Source: Alphaproteobacteria bacterium
GTDB taxonomy: Bacteria > Pseudomonadota > Alphaproteobacteria > UBA828
NCBI GenBank assembly: GCA_022823305.1
Contig: JAJDXK010000109.1
Coordinates: forward strand, 1-45,642
Reading direction: 5' to 3'
Length of the DNA: 45,642 nt
Shown: one piece after another, positions 10,620 to 20,063 of the stretch
How the letters are laid out: each line of letters opens with the position of its first letter
How positions within the stretch are numbered: the first letter of the stretch is position 1
Made by a program: the position numbers and the translations under genes
Notes under the pieces: generated by a model
Told to the model about the DNA's origin: nothing
The model's input: the letters and a program-made list of their open reading frames with translations, nothing else
Databases searched by the model: none

Positions 10620-11492
10620 CTAGCTCGGCGGCGGGGCGCCGGCGCGGGCGGTGACGCTGGCGCGCGCCACCCTGGCCTCGCGGTAGGCGAGGTAGAGCGT
10701 GCTGGCGAAGATGACGGTGCCGCCGATCCAGACGTAGAGCACCGGCACCTCGTTGAAGAGCAGGTAGCCGTAGAGTGAGGCCCAGATCAGGCGCAGGAAG
10801 TCCACCGGGAGCACTACGGTCGCGTCCGCCTCGCGGAAGGCCTGGCCGAGGCAGAGGTGGGCGAGCGTGCCGAAGCCCCCCATCAGCGCGAACCAGCCGA
10901 GCTCCACGAGGCTCGGCCACTGCCAGACGAAGGCCGCGGCGATGGACGAGAGCGGCGTCAGGAAGACCGCCATGTAGGCGGTCATGGTCAGACTCGATTC
11001 CGTGCGCGAGAGCAGCTTGATCAGGATCATCGCGCCGGCCCAGACGGCGGACGAGCCCAGCACCAGCAACGAGCCGGGGTCGAGCGCCACCATGCCGGGC
11101 CGGATGATGATCAGCGCGCCGGCGAAGCCCGCGACCAGCGCGGCGATGCGGCGGATGCGCACCACCTCGCCCAGGATCAGCACCGCGCCCACGGTGACGA
11201 AGAGCGGCGCCGTGAAGCTCAGCGCCGCGACGGTGCCGAGCGGCGTGATCGGCACCGCGAAGAAGAACATCAGCATGGCCGAGACGTGCACCGCGCCGCG
11301 GGCTGCGTGCAGCGGCAGCCTGTCGGTGCGCAGCGCGCCGAAGCCGTGGCGCAGCAGGAAGGGCGAGATGAAGACGAGGCCGAAGAGGTTGCGGAAGAAC
11401 GCGACCTCGAAGGGGTGCTGCTCGCTCGACGCGATGCGGATCACCGCGTGCATCGAGGCGAAGCCGACGGTGGCGCCCAGCAGCAGCAGCAT
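10620..11492 (-). CDS. DMT-superfamily (EamA) permease
   Basis: Integral membrane protein of the drug/metabolite transporter superfamily with the ten-span EamA duplication. The first half ends around GALIIIRPGMVALDPGSLL. The second begins GSSAVWAGAMILIKLLSRTE and contains GFGTLAHLCLGQAF and ASLYGYLLFNE. The first ATG (11492) falls inside what looks like the first span (MLLLLGATVGFASMHAVIR). The frame stays open upstream but without ATG, GTG or TTG, so the true start may be a rare codon such as CTG, or the N-terminus is simply short. The substrate is unknown; relatives export amino acids or metabolites. Confidence 0.85.
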   Translation of the reverse strand: MLLLLGATVGFASMHAVIRIASSEQHPFEVAFFRNLFGLVFISPFLLRHGFGALRTDRLPLHAARGAVHVSAMLMFFFAVPITPLGTVAALSFTAPLFVTVGAVLILGEVVRIRRIAALVAGFAGALIIIRPGMVALDPGSLLVLGSSAVWAGAMILIKLLSRTESSLTMTAYMAVFLTPLSSIAAAFVWQWPSLVELGWFALMGGFGTLAHLCLGQAFREADATVVLPVDFLRLIWASLYGYLLFNEVPVLYVWIGGTVIFASTLYLAYREARVARASVTARAGAPPPS

Positions 11493-11589
11493 GCCGCGGG
11501 CGGGCCCCGGCAGGGCGAGATAGGCGGCGAGCAGCGGTGCGAGCGGCCAGGGCAGGCGCGCAGACCATGACCGTGGTGGGAAATGCGGG

Positions 11590-11985
11590 CTAGGGACGCG
11601 GCTTCTCCTCGGTCGGGCCGCCCGCCTCCTTCCAGGCGCCGAAGCCGCCGGCGATGTGGGCGACGGGGCGGAGCCCCATGTTCTGCGCCGCCTGCGTCGC
11701 CAGCGCCGAGCGCATGCCGCCGGCGCAGAAGAAGACGAACTTCTTGCCGCTCGCGAAGAAGGGCTTGTGGTACGGGCTCTCCGGGTCGACCCAGAACTCG
11801 ATCATGCCACGCGGCACGTGGCGCGCGCCGGGGACGGCGCCCTCGCGCCAGAGCTCGCGGATGTCGCGGATGTCCACCAGCTCGACGCCCTCGTCGTCGA
11901 TCAGCGCGATGGCGTCCCCGGCCGAGAGGGTCTCGATCTCGGCCTCCGCCTCGGCCACGAGCTGCTTGATTCCCTTGGTGATCAT
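11590..11985 (-). CDS. Rhodanese-like domain protein
   Basis: A 131-residue single-domain rhodanese (sulfurtransferase). The active-site loop is C87-AGGMRS, and the domain starts with the usual ELVDIRDIRELWREGAVPGARHVPRG. The C-terminal GLRPVAHIAGGFGAWKEAGGP closes the fold. The ATG at 11985 is preceded by AAGGAG. The gene follows the dehydrogenase at 11997 by 11 bp on the same strand, so the two are probably one transcript. The sulfur acceptor is unknown. Such stand-alone domains deliver persulfide sulfur in the cytoplasm. Confidence 0.92.
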   Translation of the reverse strand: MITKGIKQLVAEAEAEIETLSAGDAIALIDDEGVELVDIRDIRELWREGAVPGARHVPRGMIEFWVDPESPYHKPFFASGKKFVFFCAGGMRSALATQAAQNMGLRPVAHIAGGFGAWKEAGGPTEEKPRP

Positions 11986-11996
11986 GCGCGTCTCCT

Positions 11997-12986
11997 TCAG
12001 CTGCGCCCGGCCGGCGCCATCGGCTTCTCCAGCGCCGCCAGCAGGGCGAGCAGGCGCGAATCCCGCTCGGCCTCCAGCGCCGGGATCGAGTGGCCGTCCA
12101 GCATCTCGCCCGCGGCGCGGCTCAGGGTCTCGATCGCGTCCTCGTCCAGCCGCGGCGTGCCGAGGTCGGCCCACCAGCTTTCCAGCCCCGGCCCGAAGTG
12201 CTCGAGCGCGCCGCGCGTGCCGCCCTCGCCGCCGGCGAGGTGCATGGTCAGGAAGGGCCCCATGAAGGCCCAGCGCAGGCCCGGGCCGTGGGCGATGGCC
12301 GCGTCGATGTCGGCGGCGCTGGCCGCGCCCGAGAGCAGCAGGTGAAAGGCCTCGCGCAGCAGCGCCGCCTGCAGCCGGTTGGCGATGTGGCCGGGCACCT
12401 CGCGCTCGACCCGGATCGCCTTCTTGCCGTGGGCGTTGTAGAAGGCGAGCGCCCACTCCACCGCCGCCGGGTCGGTGCTCCTGCCGCCCACCACCTCGAC
12501 CAGGGGAATGAGGTGGGGCGGGTTGAAGGGGTGCCCCACGACGAAGCGGGCGCCGTTCTGCAAGCCCTCCTGCAACGTGCTGATGAGCAGGCCCGAGGAG
12601 CTCGAGGCGAGCACGGCATCCGGCGACAGCACGGCGTCGATGCGGCGGTAGAGCGTGCGCTTGAGCGCCTCGTCCTCCGGCGCGTTCTCCTGCACGAAGA
12701 GCGCGCCTTCGACCGCACCCTCGGGCTCGTCCGTCACGCGCACCCGCGCCGGGTCGGCGCCTTCGGCGAGCCCGAGCCGCTCCATCGCCGGCCACGCCGC
12801 GTCGATGAAGGCGCGCAGCCGGGCGTCCGCGTCGGATGCGGGGTCCCACGCCGTGACCGAGAGACCGCGCGCGAGGAAGTAGGTCGCCCAGCTCGCGCCG
12901 ATGGTCCCGGTGCCGAGCAGGGCGATGTCGCCGACCTCTGTCGGCGCGGGCATGTCGCCGACTTCCGTCGGTGAGGGCCGTGCCAT
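11997..12986 (-). CDS. 3-hydroxyacyl-CoA / L-carnitine dehydrogenase family protein
   Basis: NAD-dependent dehydrogenase of the 3-hydroxyacyl-CoA dehydrogenase family, 329 residues from ATG 12986 or 318 from ATG 12953. The Rossmann motif [14 protein letters not shown] is followed by [18 protein letters not shown], the family catalytic-histidine region, and by [20 protein letters not shown] at the start of the C-terminal domain. The C-terminal half ([20 protein letters not shown]) is of the type seen in L-carnitine dehydrogenase and lambda-crystallin homologues rather than fatty-acid oxidation enzymes. The N-terminus contains a duplicated nonapeptide, PTEVGDMPA then PTEVGDIAL, from a 27-bp tandem duplication. 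The rhodanese follows in the same operon. The exact substrate is uncertain. Confidence 0.82.
   Translation of the reverse strand: MARPSPTEVGDMPAPTEVGDIALLGTGTIGASWATYFLARGLSVTAWDPASDADARLRAFIDAAWPAMERLGLAEGADPARVRVTDEPEGAVEGALFVQENAPEDEALKRTLYRRIDAVLSPDAVLASSSSGLLISTLQEGLQNGARFVVGHPFNPPHLIPLVEVVGGRSTDPAAVEWALAFYNAHGKKAIRVEREVPGHIANRLQAALLREAFHLLLSGAASAADIDAAIAHGPGLRWAFMGPFLTMHLAGGEGGTRGALEHFGPGLESWWADLGTPRLDEDAIETLSRAAGEMLDGHSIPALEAERDSRLLALLAALEKPMAPAGRS
12925..12978. repeat. 27-bp tandem duplication at dehydrogenase N-terminus
   Basis: Two adjacent 27-bp units (12925-12951 and 12952-12978) match at 23 of 27 positions. The period is nine codons, so the frame is kept, and the duplication supplies a second in-frame ATG for the dehydrogenase. 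Confidence 0.75.
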
Positions 12987-13041
12987 GGGGGCCTCCTTCC
13001 CTCTGCGGCGGGCCTCCCGTGCGGCGGCAGTGTCGAATTTG

Positions 13042-13065
13042 CCGCCGGGCCGCGCCGCCCGGCGG
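13042..13065. promoter_or_regulatory. 9-6-9 palindrome in divergent promoter region
   Basis: CCGCCGGGC and GCCCGGCGG form a perfect 9-bp inverted repeat around six bases. It lies midway between the start of the dehydrogenase (minus) and msrB (plus), immediately followed by TATATATA at 13066, the only AT-rich string in the gap and a plausible -10. It could be an operator or a small leader hairpin; which gene it serves is unknown. Confidence 0.4.
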
Positions 13066-13126
13066 TATATATACCCGGAGCGCCGGGTTATCGAGTGAGC
13101 CGGACGACGCGGGCGGGGGAGGCATC

Positions 13127-13546
<420 letters not shown>

Positions 13547-13567
13547 GCCGCGCGCGCCGGGCGCCGG

Positions 13568-14512
13568 TCAGTCCCCGTTTCCGGAACCGGCGTGGGCGAG
13601 TGTCGCCGCCGCGAGATCCGAGAGTGCCGTGCCGGTGGCCTTGAAGAGCGTGATCTCCCGCTCGTCGCCGCGGCCGGCCGCGCTTCCCCGGCACAGGCCG
13701 AACAGGTCGCCGGCGATCCGCTCCTCCGAGAGCGCGCCGGATGCGATCGGGTCGATAAGGTCGCCGCTCTCCTTCAGCGCGCCGTCGGTATCGATGTAGA
13801 CGCGGGCGCGGCTCACCGCGTCGTCGTCGGCCTCGCGCATGTCGGGCCTGAAGCTGCCGATCAGGTCGAGGTGCTGCCCCGGCCTGAGCCAGGCACCCCG
13901 GATCAGCGGCTCGGTCGCGAGCGTCGCGCAGCTGACGATGTCGGCGTCCGCCACCGCAGCCTCGAGGTCGGGCGCGACCGCGGCGCGAAAGCCCGTGTCG
14001 TTCAGCCTCCGCGCCAGCGTACCGGCCAAGCCTGAATCGATGTCCCAGACCGCCACGTCCTCGATCGGGCGCACGGCGCTGAACGCATCGGCCAGGTTGC
14101 TCGCGACACGGCCGGCGCCGACCACCAGCAGCCGGCGCGCATCCGCGCGCGCCAGGTAGCTCGCCGCCAGCGCCGCAGCGGCGGCGGTGCGCCGGTTGGT
14201 GATCTCGTCGCCGTCCAGGATCGCCAGGTGCCGTCCCGTCCCCGCATCGAAGAGAAGATAGGACGAGGACACCGCGGCCATTCCGATGGCGGCGTTTCCC
14301 GGATTGACGTTCACGACCTTGACGCCGCCCAGCCCCGCCGGGCTCCACGCGGGCATGAGCAGCAGGGTCGCCTCCGGCTGCCCCTCCAGCGGGATGGCAT
14401 GGCGATGCCGCAGGGGCGCGGCCGCACCGGCCCGGAAGATCTCCCGCAGCGCCTCGATCAACGCGCCGAAGGGCAGCAGGTTGCGGGTGTCTTCGGCGGT
14501 GTAGACGCGCAT
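13568..14512 (-). CDS. Ornithine cyclodeaminase / mu-crystallin family protein
   Basis: NAD(P)-binding protein of 314 residues in the ornithine cyclodeaminase/mu-crystallin family, which also holds alanine dehydrogenases and ketimine reductases. It has the substrate-side GLGGVKVVNVNPGN, the ILDGDEITNRRTAAAAALAA helix typical of the family, the Rossmann motif LLVVGAGRVASNLA, and GQHLDLIGSFRPDMRE. The ATG at 14512 is preceded by GAGGAAGG. The gene is divergent from the LysR regulator at 14768, the classical arrangement in which the regulator controls its neighbour. The true reaction cannot be fixed from sequence. Confidence 0.85.
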   Translation of the reverse strand: MRVYTAEDTRNLLPFGALIEALREIFRAGAAAPLRHRHAIPLEGQPEATLLLMPAWSPAGLGGVKVVNVNPGNAAIGMAAVSSSYLLFDAGTGRHLAILDGDEITNRRTAAAAALAASYLARADARRLLVVGAGRVASNLADAFSAVRPIEDVAVWDIDSGLAGTLARRLNDTGFRAAVAPDLEAAVADADIVSCATLATEPLIRGAWLRPGQHLDLIGSFRPDMREADDDAVSRARVYIDTDGALKESGDLIDPIASGALSEERIAGDLFGLCRGSAAGRGDEREITLFKATGTALSDLAAATLAHAGSGNGD

Positions 14513-14666
14513 GGTTCCCTTCCTCGATTGCGCTTCGGGGGCGCAAAGCCGTTCGGGCCGCCCCCTCGAAGCCGCTCCCGGGCGGGCGTCACGGCCCGAC
14601 TTCCATGGTACCCCCCTTTGTCCGGCCGCCCCACCGCAGGGCGCGGCGGCACAATAAGGGCAGGTT

Positions 14667-14683
14667 ATTCGATCCATCAGAAT
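14667..14683. promoter_or_regulatory. Candidate LysR-type operator (T-N11-A)
   Basis: ATTC, nine bases, GAAT forms an interrupted palindrome with the T-N11-A spacing of LysR-type regulator boxes. It sits in the gap between the divergent cyclodeaminase homologue and the LysR gene, 85 bp from the latter. Binding is inferred. Confidence 0.45.
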
Positions 14684-14767
14684 TCGATGTTGGACGCCAT
14701 GTGCGGCCGCCGCCATATCAATGCGCGAGGGTCATTCGGTCCATCCCCGAAGGAGGGGAGAAGAGCA

Positions 14768-15694
14768 ATGTTCGAGAAACGCAGGGACCTGGTGAAGTTC
14801 CTGACCGTGACGGAATCCGGCGCCATCCTGGCCGCCGCCGACCGGCTCGGCATCACGCAGCCCGCGCTCTCGCGGGTCATCGCGCGGCTCGAGCGCCAGT
14901 TCGGCGGGCGCCTCTTCGAGCGCATGCCGACGGGTGTGCGGCTCACGCCGCTCGGCTCGGTGGTCGCCGATCTGGCGCGCCACATCCTGTTCGAGATCGA
15001 GACCGCGGAAGAGCGGGTCAACGCGACGCTGGCCGGCCGTACCGGCAGCCTGCGCGTCACCGCGGGCCCGATGTGGATGCAGGCCATCCTGCCCGACGTC
15101 ATCGCGCGCTTTCGCGACAGCTGCCCCGGCATGGAGCTGATCCTGCACACCACGCCGTGGGCCGAGGGCGTCCGCCTGCTCGCCAACGGCGACAGCGACA
15201 TCCACTGCGGCGGCATCGACTCCGACGAGTCGCTGCCGCAGTTCCTGCGGCGCGAGCGATTCCTCGACATGACCTGGAGCATCGTCGCCCACAAGGACCA
15301 TCCGCTGCACACGGAGACGGTGAGCGACGACGCGCTCGCCGAGTATCCCTGGATCGACTTCGACGCGCCCATGCGGCCGCCCAAGGGCCGCGGCGGGCCC
15401 AGCCTCGTCAACGTCCTGGACCAGCTCCACGAGCGGACCGGCAGGCGGGTGAAGTCCGTCGTCCGCTCCGGCTCCGCCGGGCTCTTCCTGATGGGGACGG
15501 GCCCCTATCTCTCGTGGCTGTCGCTGCCCTTCCTGGAGAGGATGCCGGGCCTGAGCCTCAGGCCGCTGCCGGTGGCCTTCGGCTCGCACAGCTACCGCGT
15601 CGGGATCGTCTCGCGGCGCTCGTCGGAGGACCTCTCCCCCTTCGGCCTGTTCCGCGAGTTCGTGCGGGAGGAAGCCTCCAGGCAGCCAGCCTGA
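14768..15694 (+). CDS. LysR-family transcriptional regulator
   Basis: A 308-residue LysR-type regulator. The N-terminal winged helix runs from about residue 5 to 65, with the recognition helix in GITQPALSRVIARLERQFGG and FERMPTGVRLTPLG following. The substrate-binding domain begins near 90 (GSLRVTAGPMWMQAILPDVI). ATG 14768 is chosen because AGGAGGGG lies about 9 bp upstream and the helix-turn-helix begins there. The open frame extends further upstream without resemblance to the family. The divergent cyclodeaminase homologue is the most likely target. The effector is unknown. Confidence 0.93.
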   Translation: MFEKRRDLVKFLTVTESGAILAAADRLGITQPALSRVIARLERQFGGRLFERMPTGVRLTPLGSVVADLARHILFEIETAEERVNATLAGRTGSLRVTAGPMWMQAILPDVIARFRDSCPGMELILHTTPWAEGVRLLANGDSDIHCGGIDSDESLPQFLRRERFLDMTWSIVAHKDHPLHTETVSDDALAEYPWIDFDAPMRPPKGRGGPSLVNVLDQLHERTGRRVKSVVRSGSAGLFLMGTGPYLSWLSLPFLERMPGLSLRPLPVAFGSHSYRVGIVSRRSSEDLSPFGLFREFVREEASRQPA

Positions 15695-15801
15695 CCCGCA
15701 ATCGCGCACGTCACCGGAGAAGGTCCCGTTTCCCGCTGCACGGGAATGCGGCATAACCGGGCGAGCGCAGGGCGCCGCCGCGCCCGCCCACGCGGGGTTT
15801 C

Positions 15802-18800
15802 ATGATCAGCAAGCCGCAGACCCGGTTCCGCCGCCTTCTCGTCGCCAACCGGAGCGAGATCGCCATCCGCGCGCTGCGTGCTGCGGTCGAGCTCGGCATC
15901 ACCACCATCGCGATCTATTCCCAGGAGGACCGCTTCGCGCTGCACCGCTTCAAGGCCGACGAGGCCTATCCGGTGGGGAGCGGCATGGGCCCGATCGAGG
16001 CCTACCTCAGCATCGACGAGGTGATCCGCGTGGCGCGCGACAACGGCGCCGACGCGATCCATCCGGGCTACGGCTTCCTCGCGGAGAACCCCGATTTCGC
16101 CGAGGCCTGCGCCGACGCGAAGATCGTGTTCGTGGGCCCCAGGCCCCGGGTCATGCGCCAGCTCGGCAACAAGGTGGCGGCGCGGGAGATCGCGCTCTCG
16201 GCCGGCGTCCCGGTGGTTCCCGCGACCGGCCCGCTGCCCCACGACGAGGCCGAGGCCGCGCGGCTCGCCCGCGACGTGGGCTATCCCGTCATGCTCAAGG
16301 CGAGCTGGGGCGGGGGCGGGCGCGGCATGCGCATGATCGAGGACGAGGCCGCGCTCGCCGAGCAGGTCGAGGCCGCGCGCCGCGAGTGCCAGGCCGCCTT
16401 CGGCAACGACGAGGTCTACCTCGAGAAGCTGATCCGCCGCGCGCGCCACGTCGAGGTCCAGATCCTGGGCGACGACCACGGCAACCTGGTGCACCTGCAC
16501 GAGCGCGACTGCTCGGTGCAGCGGCGCAACCAGAAGGTGGTGGAGCGCGCGCCCGCGCCCTATCTCGACCGCGAGGTGGGCGCCGCCATCCACGAGAATG
16601 CGCTGAAGATCGGCCGTGCGGTCGCCTACAACAACGCCGGCACCGTCGAGTTCCTGGTGGATGACGAGACCGGCGCGTTCTACTTCATCGAGGTCAACCC
16701 GCGCATCCAGGTCGAGCACACCGTCACCGAGGTGGTGACCGGCGTCGACCTGGTGAAGGCCCAGATCCGCCTCGCCGACGGCGTCCGGCTGGATGCGCCC
16801 GAGAGCGGCGTCCCGCCCCAGGACGAGATCGGGGTCAACGGCCACGCGCTGCAGTGCCGCGTAACCACCGAGGACCCGGAGAACAACTTCATTCCCGACT
16901 ACGGCGTGCTCACCGCCTACCGCGGCGCCACCGGCTTCGGCGTGCGCCTGGACGGCGGCACGGCCTATTCCGGCGCGCGGATCACGCCCTTCTACGATTC
17001 GCTGCTGGAGAAGGTGACCACCTGGGCGCCGACGCCGGAGGAGGCGGTGCGCCGGATGGACCGTGCGCTGCGCGAGTTCCGCATCCGCGGCGTCGCCACC
17101 AACCTCGCCTTCCTCGAGAACGTGATCGGCCACCCGCACTTTCTCGACGGCGGCTTCACCACCCGCTTCGTCGACGAGACGCCGGCGCTCTTCCGCTTCC
17201 GCCGGCGGCAGGACCGCGCGACCCGGCTGCTGCGCTACATCGGCGAGCTGATCGTCAACGGCAACCCGGCCGTCGAGGGCCGCCCCCGCCCGCCGACGCG
17301 CCAGGCGCCCGCGGTGCCGGAGGTCCCCGACGTCGAGATCGCGGAGGGGTCGCGCCAGCGCCTCGATGCGCTCGGGCCGGAGGGCTTCGCCCGCTGGATG
17401 CTGGAGCAGGGGCGGGTGCTGGTCACCGACACCACCTTCCGCGACGCCCACCAGTCGCTGCTGGCGACGCGGGTGCGCACACGCGACATGGTGGCGATCG
17501 CGCCGGCCTACGCGCGGCTGCTGCCGCAGCTCCTCTCGGTCGAGTGCTGGGGCGGCGCCACCTTCGACGTGGCGATGCGCTTCCTCAACGAGTGCCCTTG
17601 GGCGCGCCTCAGCCGGCTGCGCGCGCTGATGCCCAATATCCTGACGCAGATGCTGCTGCGCGCATCGAACGGCGTCGGCTACACCACCTACCCCGACAAC
17701 GTGGTGCGCCATTTCGTGGCGCAGTCGGCCGAGAACGGGATCGACCTCTTCCGCATCTTCGATTCCCTCAACTGGGCCGAGAACATGCGGCCCGCGATCG
17801 ATGCCGTGCTCGAATCCGGCAAGCTGTGCGAGGCCGCGATCTGCTACACCGGCGACCTCACCGACCCGCAGCGCAGCAAGTACGACCTCGGCTACTACGT
17901 CTCGCTCGCGCGCGAGCTCGAGGCCGCGGGCGCGCACATCCTCGGCATCAAGGACATGGCAGGGCTCTGCAAGCCTGCCGCCGCCCGCACCCTGGTGACG
18001 GCGCTCAGGCAGGAGATCGGCATCCCCATTCACTTTCACACCCACGACACCAGCGGCGCGTCTGCGGCGAGCGTGCTGGCTGCAGTGGAGGCGGGTGTCG
18101 ACGCGGTCGATGCCGCCATGGATTCGATGAGCGGCCTTACCTCTCAGCCGAGCCTGGGCTCCATCGCGGCGGCGTTGCGCCATTCGGCCCGCGACCCCGG
18201 GATCGACGCGGGCGCGGTGATGACGATCTCCACCTACTGGGAGCAGGTGCGCAGCGCCTACCGCGCCTTCGAGAGCGACTTCCGCGCCGGCACCTCGGAC
18301 GTCTACAACCACGAGATCCCCGGCGGCCAGTACACCAACCTGCGCGAGCAGGCGCGCGCGCTCGGCATCGACGACCAGCACTGGCCCGAGGTCTCCCGCG
18401 CCTATGCCGAGGTCAACCGCATGTTCGGCGACATCGTCAAGGTGACGCCCTCCTCCAAGGTGGTGGGCGACCTCGCGCTCACCATGGTGACGGGCGGGCT
18501 CACGCCCGAGGACGTGGCGCGCCCGGATCGCGAGATCGCCTTTCCAGAGTCCGTGGTCTCGTTCTTCGCCGGCGAGCTGGGCCAGCCCCACGGCGGCTTT
18601 CCCCGTGCGCTGCAGGAGAAGATCCTCAAGGGGCGCGCGCCGATCACGGTGCGGCCGGGCTCGGTGCTGGCGGCGGCCGACCTCGCCGCCGGGCGGGCGG
18701 AGGCCGAGCGCAAGGCCGCGCGCCGCATCACCGATGCCGAGTTCGCCTCGTGGCTGATGTACCCGCAGGTGTTCGCCGACTACGTTGCCGCGCAGCGCAA

Positions 18801-19266
18801 GTATGGCGACGTGAGCGTGCTGCCGACGGCGGTCTACTTCTACGGCATGGAGCCGGGCGAGGAGATCGCGGTCGACATCCAGCGCGGCCGCACCCTCATC
18901 ATCCGCTACCTCGCGCGCAGCGAGACCGACCGCAAGGGCACCTGCACCCTCTTCTTCGAGCTGAACGGCCAGCCCCGCACCGTGCGCGTCACCGACCGCA
19001 GCGCGGCCACCACGGGCGAGGCGCTGCCCAAGGCTGACGAGGGCAACCCCGGCCACGTCGGTGCGCCGATGCCGGGGATGGTGGTCAAGGTGTTCTGCGG
19101 CGAGGGCGAGACGGTGGACGAGGGCGACGTGGTCGTCGCAATCGAGGCGATGAAGATGGAGACCCTGGTCCGCGCCGAGCGGGGCGGCGTCGTCTCCAGG
19201 ATCGCGGCGCCGGCGGGCACCACCGTCGACACCAAGGACCTGCTGCTCGTCGTCGGCGATGGCTGA
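15802..19266 (+). CDS. pyc: Pyruvate carboxylase
   Basis: Single-chain pyruvate carboxylase, 1154 residues, an anaplerotic enzyme making oxaloacetate from pyruvate, ATP and bicarbonate. Domains in order are the biotin carboxylase (about 8-455, starting RRLLVANRSEIAIRALRA, with the glycine loop SWGGGGRGMRM and EVNPRIQVEHTVTE), the carboxyltransferase (about 530-800, with DTTFRDAHQSLLATRVRT), the allosteric/PC linker, and the biotin carrier domain. Biotin would be attached to K1118 in IEAMKMETL. Length and order match the bacterial family. The GntR regulator overlaps its 3' end by 8 bp, implying cotranscription. Confidence 0.98.
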   Translation: MISKPQTRFRRLLVANRSEIAIRALRAAVELGITTIAIYSQEDRFALHRFKADEAYPVGSGMGPIEAYLSIDEVIRVARDNGADAIHPGYGFLAENPDFAEACADAKIVFVGPRPRVMRQLGNKVAAREIALSAGVPVVPATGPLPHDEAEAARLARDVGYPVMLKASWGGGGRGMRMIEDEAALAEQVEAARRECQAAFGNDEVYLEKLIRRARHVEVQILGDDHGNLVHLHERDCSVQRRNQKVVERAPAPYLDREVGAAIHENALKIGRAVAYNNAGTVEFLVDDETGAFYFIEVNPRIQVEHTVTEVVTGVDLVKAQIRLADGVRLDAPESGVPPQDEIGVNGHALQCRVTTEDPENNFIPDYGVLTAYRGATGFGVRLDGGTAYSGARITPFYDSLLEKVTTWAPTPEEAVRRMDRALREFRIRGVATNLAFLENVIGHPHFLDGGFTTRFVDETPALFRFRRRQDRATRLLRYIGELIVNGNPAVEGRPRPPTRQAPAVPEVPDVEIAEGSRQRLDALGPEGFARWMLEQGRVLVTDTTFRDAHQSLLATRVRTRDMVAIAPAYARLLPQLLSVECWGGATFDVAMRFLNECPWARLSRLRALMPNILTQMLLRASNGVGYTTYPDNVVRHFVAQSAENGIDLFRIFDSLNWAENMRPAIDAVLESGKLCEAAICYTGDLTDPQRSKYDLGYYVSLARELEAAGAHILGIKDMAGLCKPAAARTLVTALRQEIGIPIHFHTHDTSGASAASVLAAVEAGVDAVDAAMDSMSGLTSQPSLGSIAAALRHSARDPGIDAGAVMTISTYWEQVRSAYRAFESDFRAGTSDVYNHEIPGGQYTNLREQARALGIDDQHWPEVSRAYAEVNRMFGDIVKVTPSSKVVGDLALTMVTGGLTPEDVARPDREIAFPESVVSFFAGELGQPHGGFPRALQEKILKGRAPITVRPGSVLAAADLAAGRAEAERKAARRITDAEFASWLMYPQVFADYVAAQRKYGDVSVLPTAVYFYGMEPGEEIAVDIQRGRTLIIRYLARSETDRKGTCTLFFELNGQPRTVRVTDRSAATTGEALPKADEGNPGHVGAPMPGMVVKVFCGEGETVDEGDVVVAIEAMKMETLVRAERGGVVSRIAAPAGTTVDTKDLLLVVGDG

Positions 19267-20002
19267 TCGCGAGGAACGAGCGCGGGGCGCGGGAGGCCCG
19301 GCGCGCGAGGGCCGGCCGGCTGCCGACCGCAACCTCAACGACATCGCCTACGCGGCGATCAAGGACGACATCGTCTCGTGTGCCCTGCAGCCGGGCGAGG
19401 AGGTCTCCGAGGGCCTGCTCGTCGCCCGCTATGGCCTGGGCAAGGCGCCCATCCGCAGCGCCATGATGCGCCTGCGCCAGGAGGGGCTGATCGTCTCGCG
19501 CGGCCGCCAGGGCAATACGGTCTCGCCGGTCACGCTGCGCGACATTCAGGAGATCTTCCAGCTCCGCCTCGTGCTCGACGTGACCGCCGTCCGGCTCGCC
19601 GCCGGAAAGGTGGACGCAGGCCGCCTGCGCGCGCTCAACGAGGCTGCCCACGCCGCCTACCCGGCGGACGACAGGGCCGGCCAGGCGGCCTACCTCAGGG
19701 CCAACCGCGCCTTCCACCGCTACGTCGCCGAGTGCAGCGGCAACCAGCGCCTGGTCGCGCTGGTGGTCGGCCTCATGGAGCAGCACGAGCGGATCGTGCA
19801 CCTGGGCCTCGCCCTGCAGCGGCGCGAGCACGAGTTCCACCACTACCACGACGACCTCGTCGGCGCGCTGATCGAGGGCGACGCGGAGCGGGCCGCGCGG
19901 CTGACCGAGGCGGCGCTGCGCGGCGGCCAGAAGAAGGTGATGGAGGCGCTCGCGGACTCGACCGCCCAGGTCTCCCTCGGCCCCGCGGACCTCGACGCCT
20001 AG
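19259..20002 (+). CDS. GntR-family regulator with FCD domain
   Basis: A 247-residue GntR/FadR-type regulator. After a charged leader, the winged helix covers about residues 23-90 (LNDIAYAAIKDDIVSCALQPGE then ALGKAPIR-like recognition residues and RQEGLIVSRGRQGNTVSPV). The all-helical FCD effector domain follows (about 95-230, QEIFQLRLVLDVTAVRLAA, NRAFHRYVAECSGN, and metal-type histidines in HEFHHYHDDLVGAL). Its ATG overlaps the last codons of pyc, so it may regulate pyruvate carboxylase or read its metabolic state. The ligand is unknown; FCD proteins often bind organic acids. Confidence 0.9.
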   Translation: MADREERARGAGGPAREGRPAADRNLNDIAYAAIKDDIVSCALQPGEEVSEGLLVARYGLGKAPIRSAMMRLRQEGLIVSRGRQGNTVSPVTLRDIQEIFQLRLVLDVTAVRLAAGKVDAGRLRALNEAAHAAYPADDRAGQAAYLRANRAFHRYVAECSGNQRLVALVVGLMEQHERIVHLGLALQRREHEFHHYHDDLVGALIEGDAERAARLTEAALRGGQKKVMEALADSTAQVSLGPADLDA

Positions 20003-20028
20003 GCGGAGACGCATCACGGGCAGGCCCC

Positions 20029-20051
20029 TTGACATGTCAAATGACATGTCA
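20029..20051. promoter_or_regulatory. Tandem palindromic operator upstream of NicO gene
   Basis: Two identical perfect 10-bp palindromes, TGACATGTCA, start at 20030 and 20042, exactly 12 bp apart. The first is flanked to give TTGACA, a consensus -35 element. The pair ends 12 bp before the preferred start codon of the metal permease. This looks like a two-site operator for a dimeric repressor; the regulator is not identified. Confidence 0.6.
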
Positions 20052-20063
20052 ATACCTTGCGCC

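Noticed and set aside
15592-19344. A 1250-codon open frame on the minus strand opposite pyruvate carboxylase
   Set aside because: Antisense shadow of pyc; composition is Arg/His/Ala-rich and no family is recognisable.
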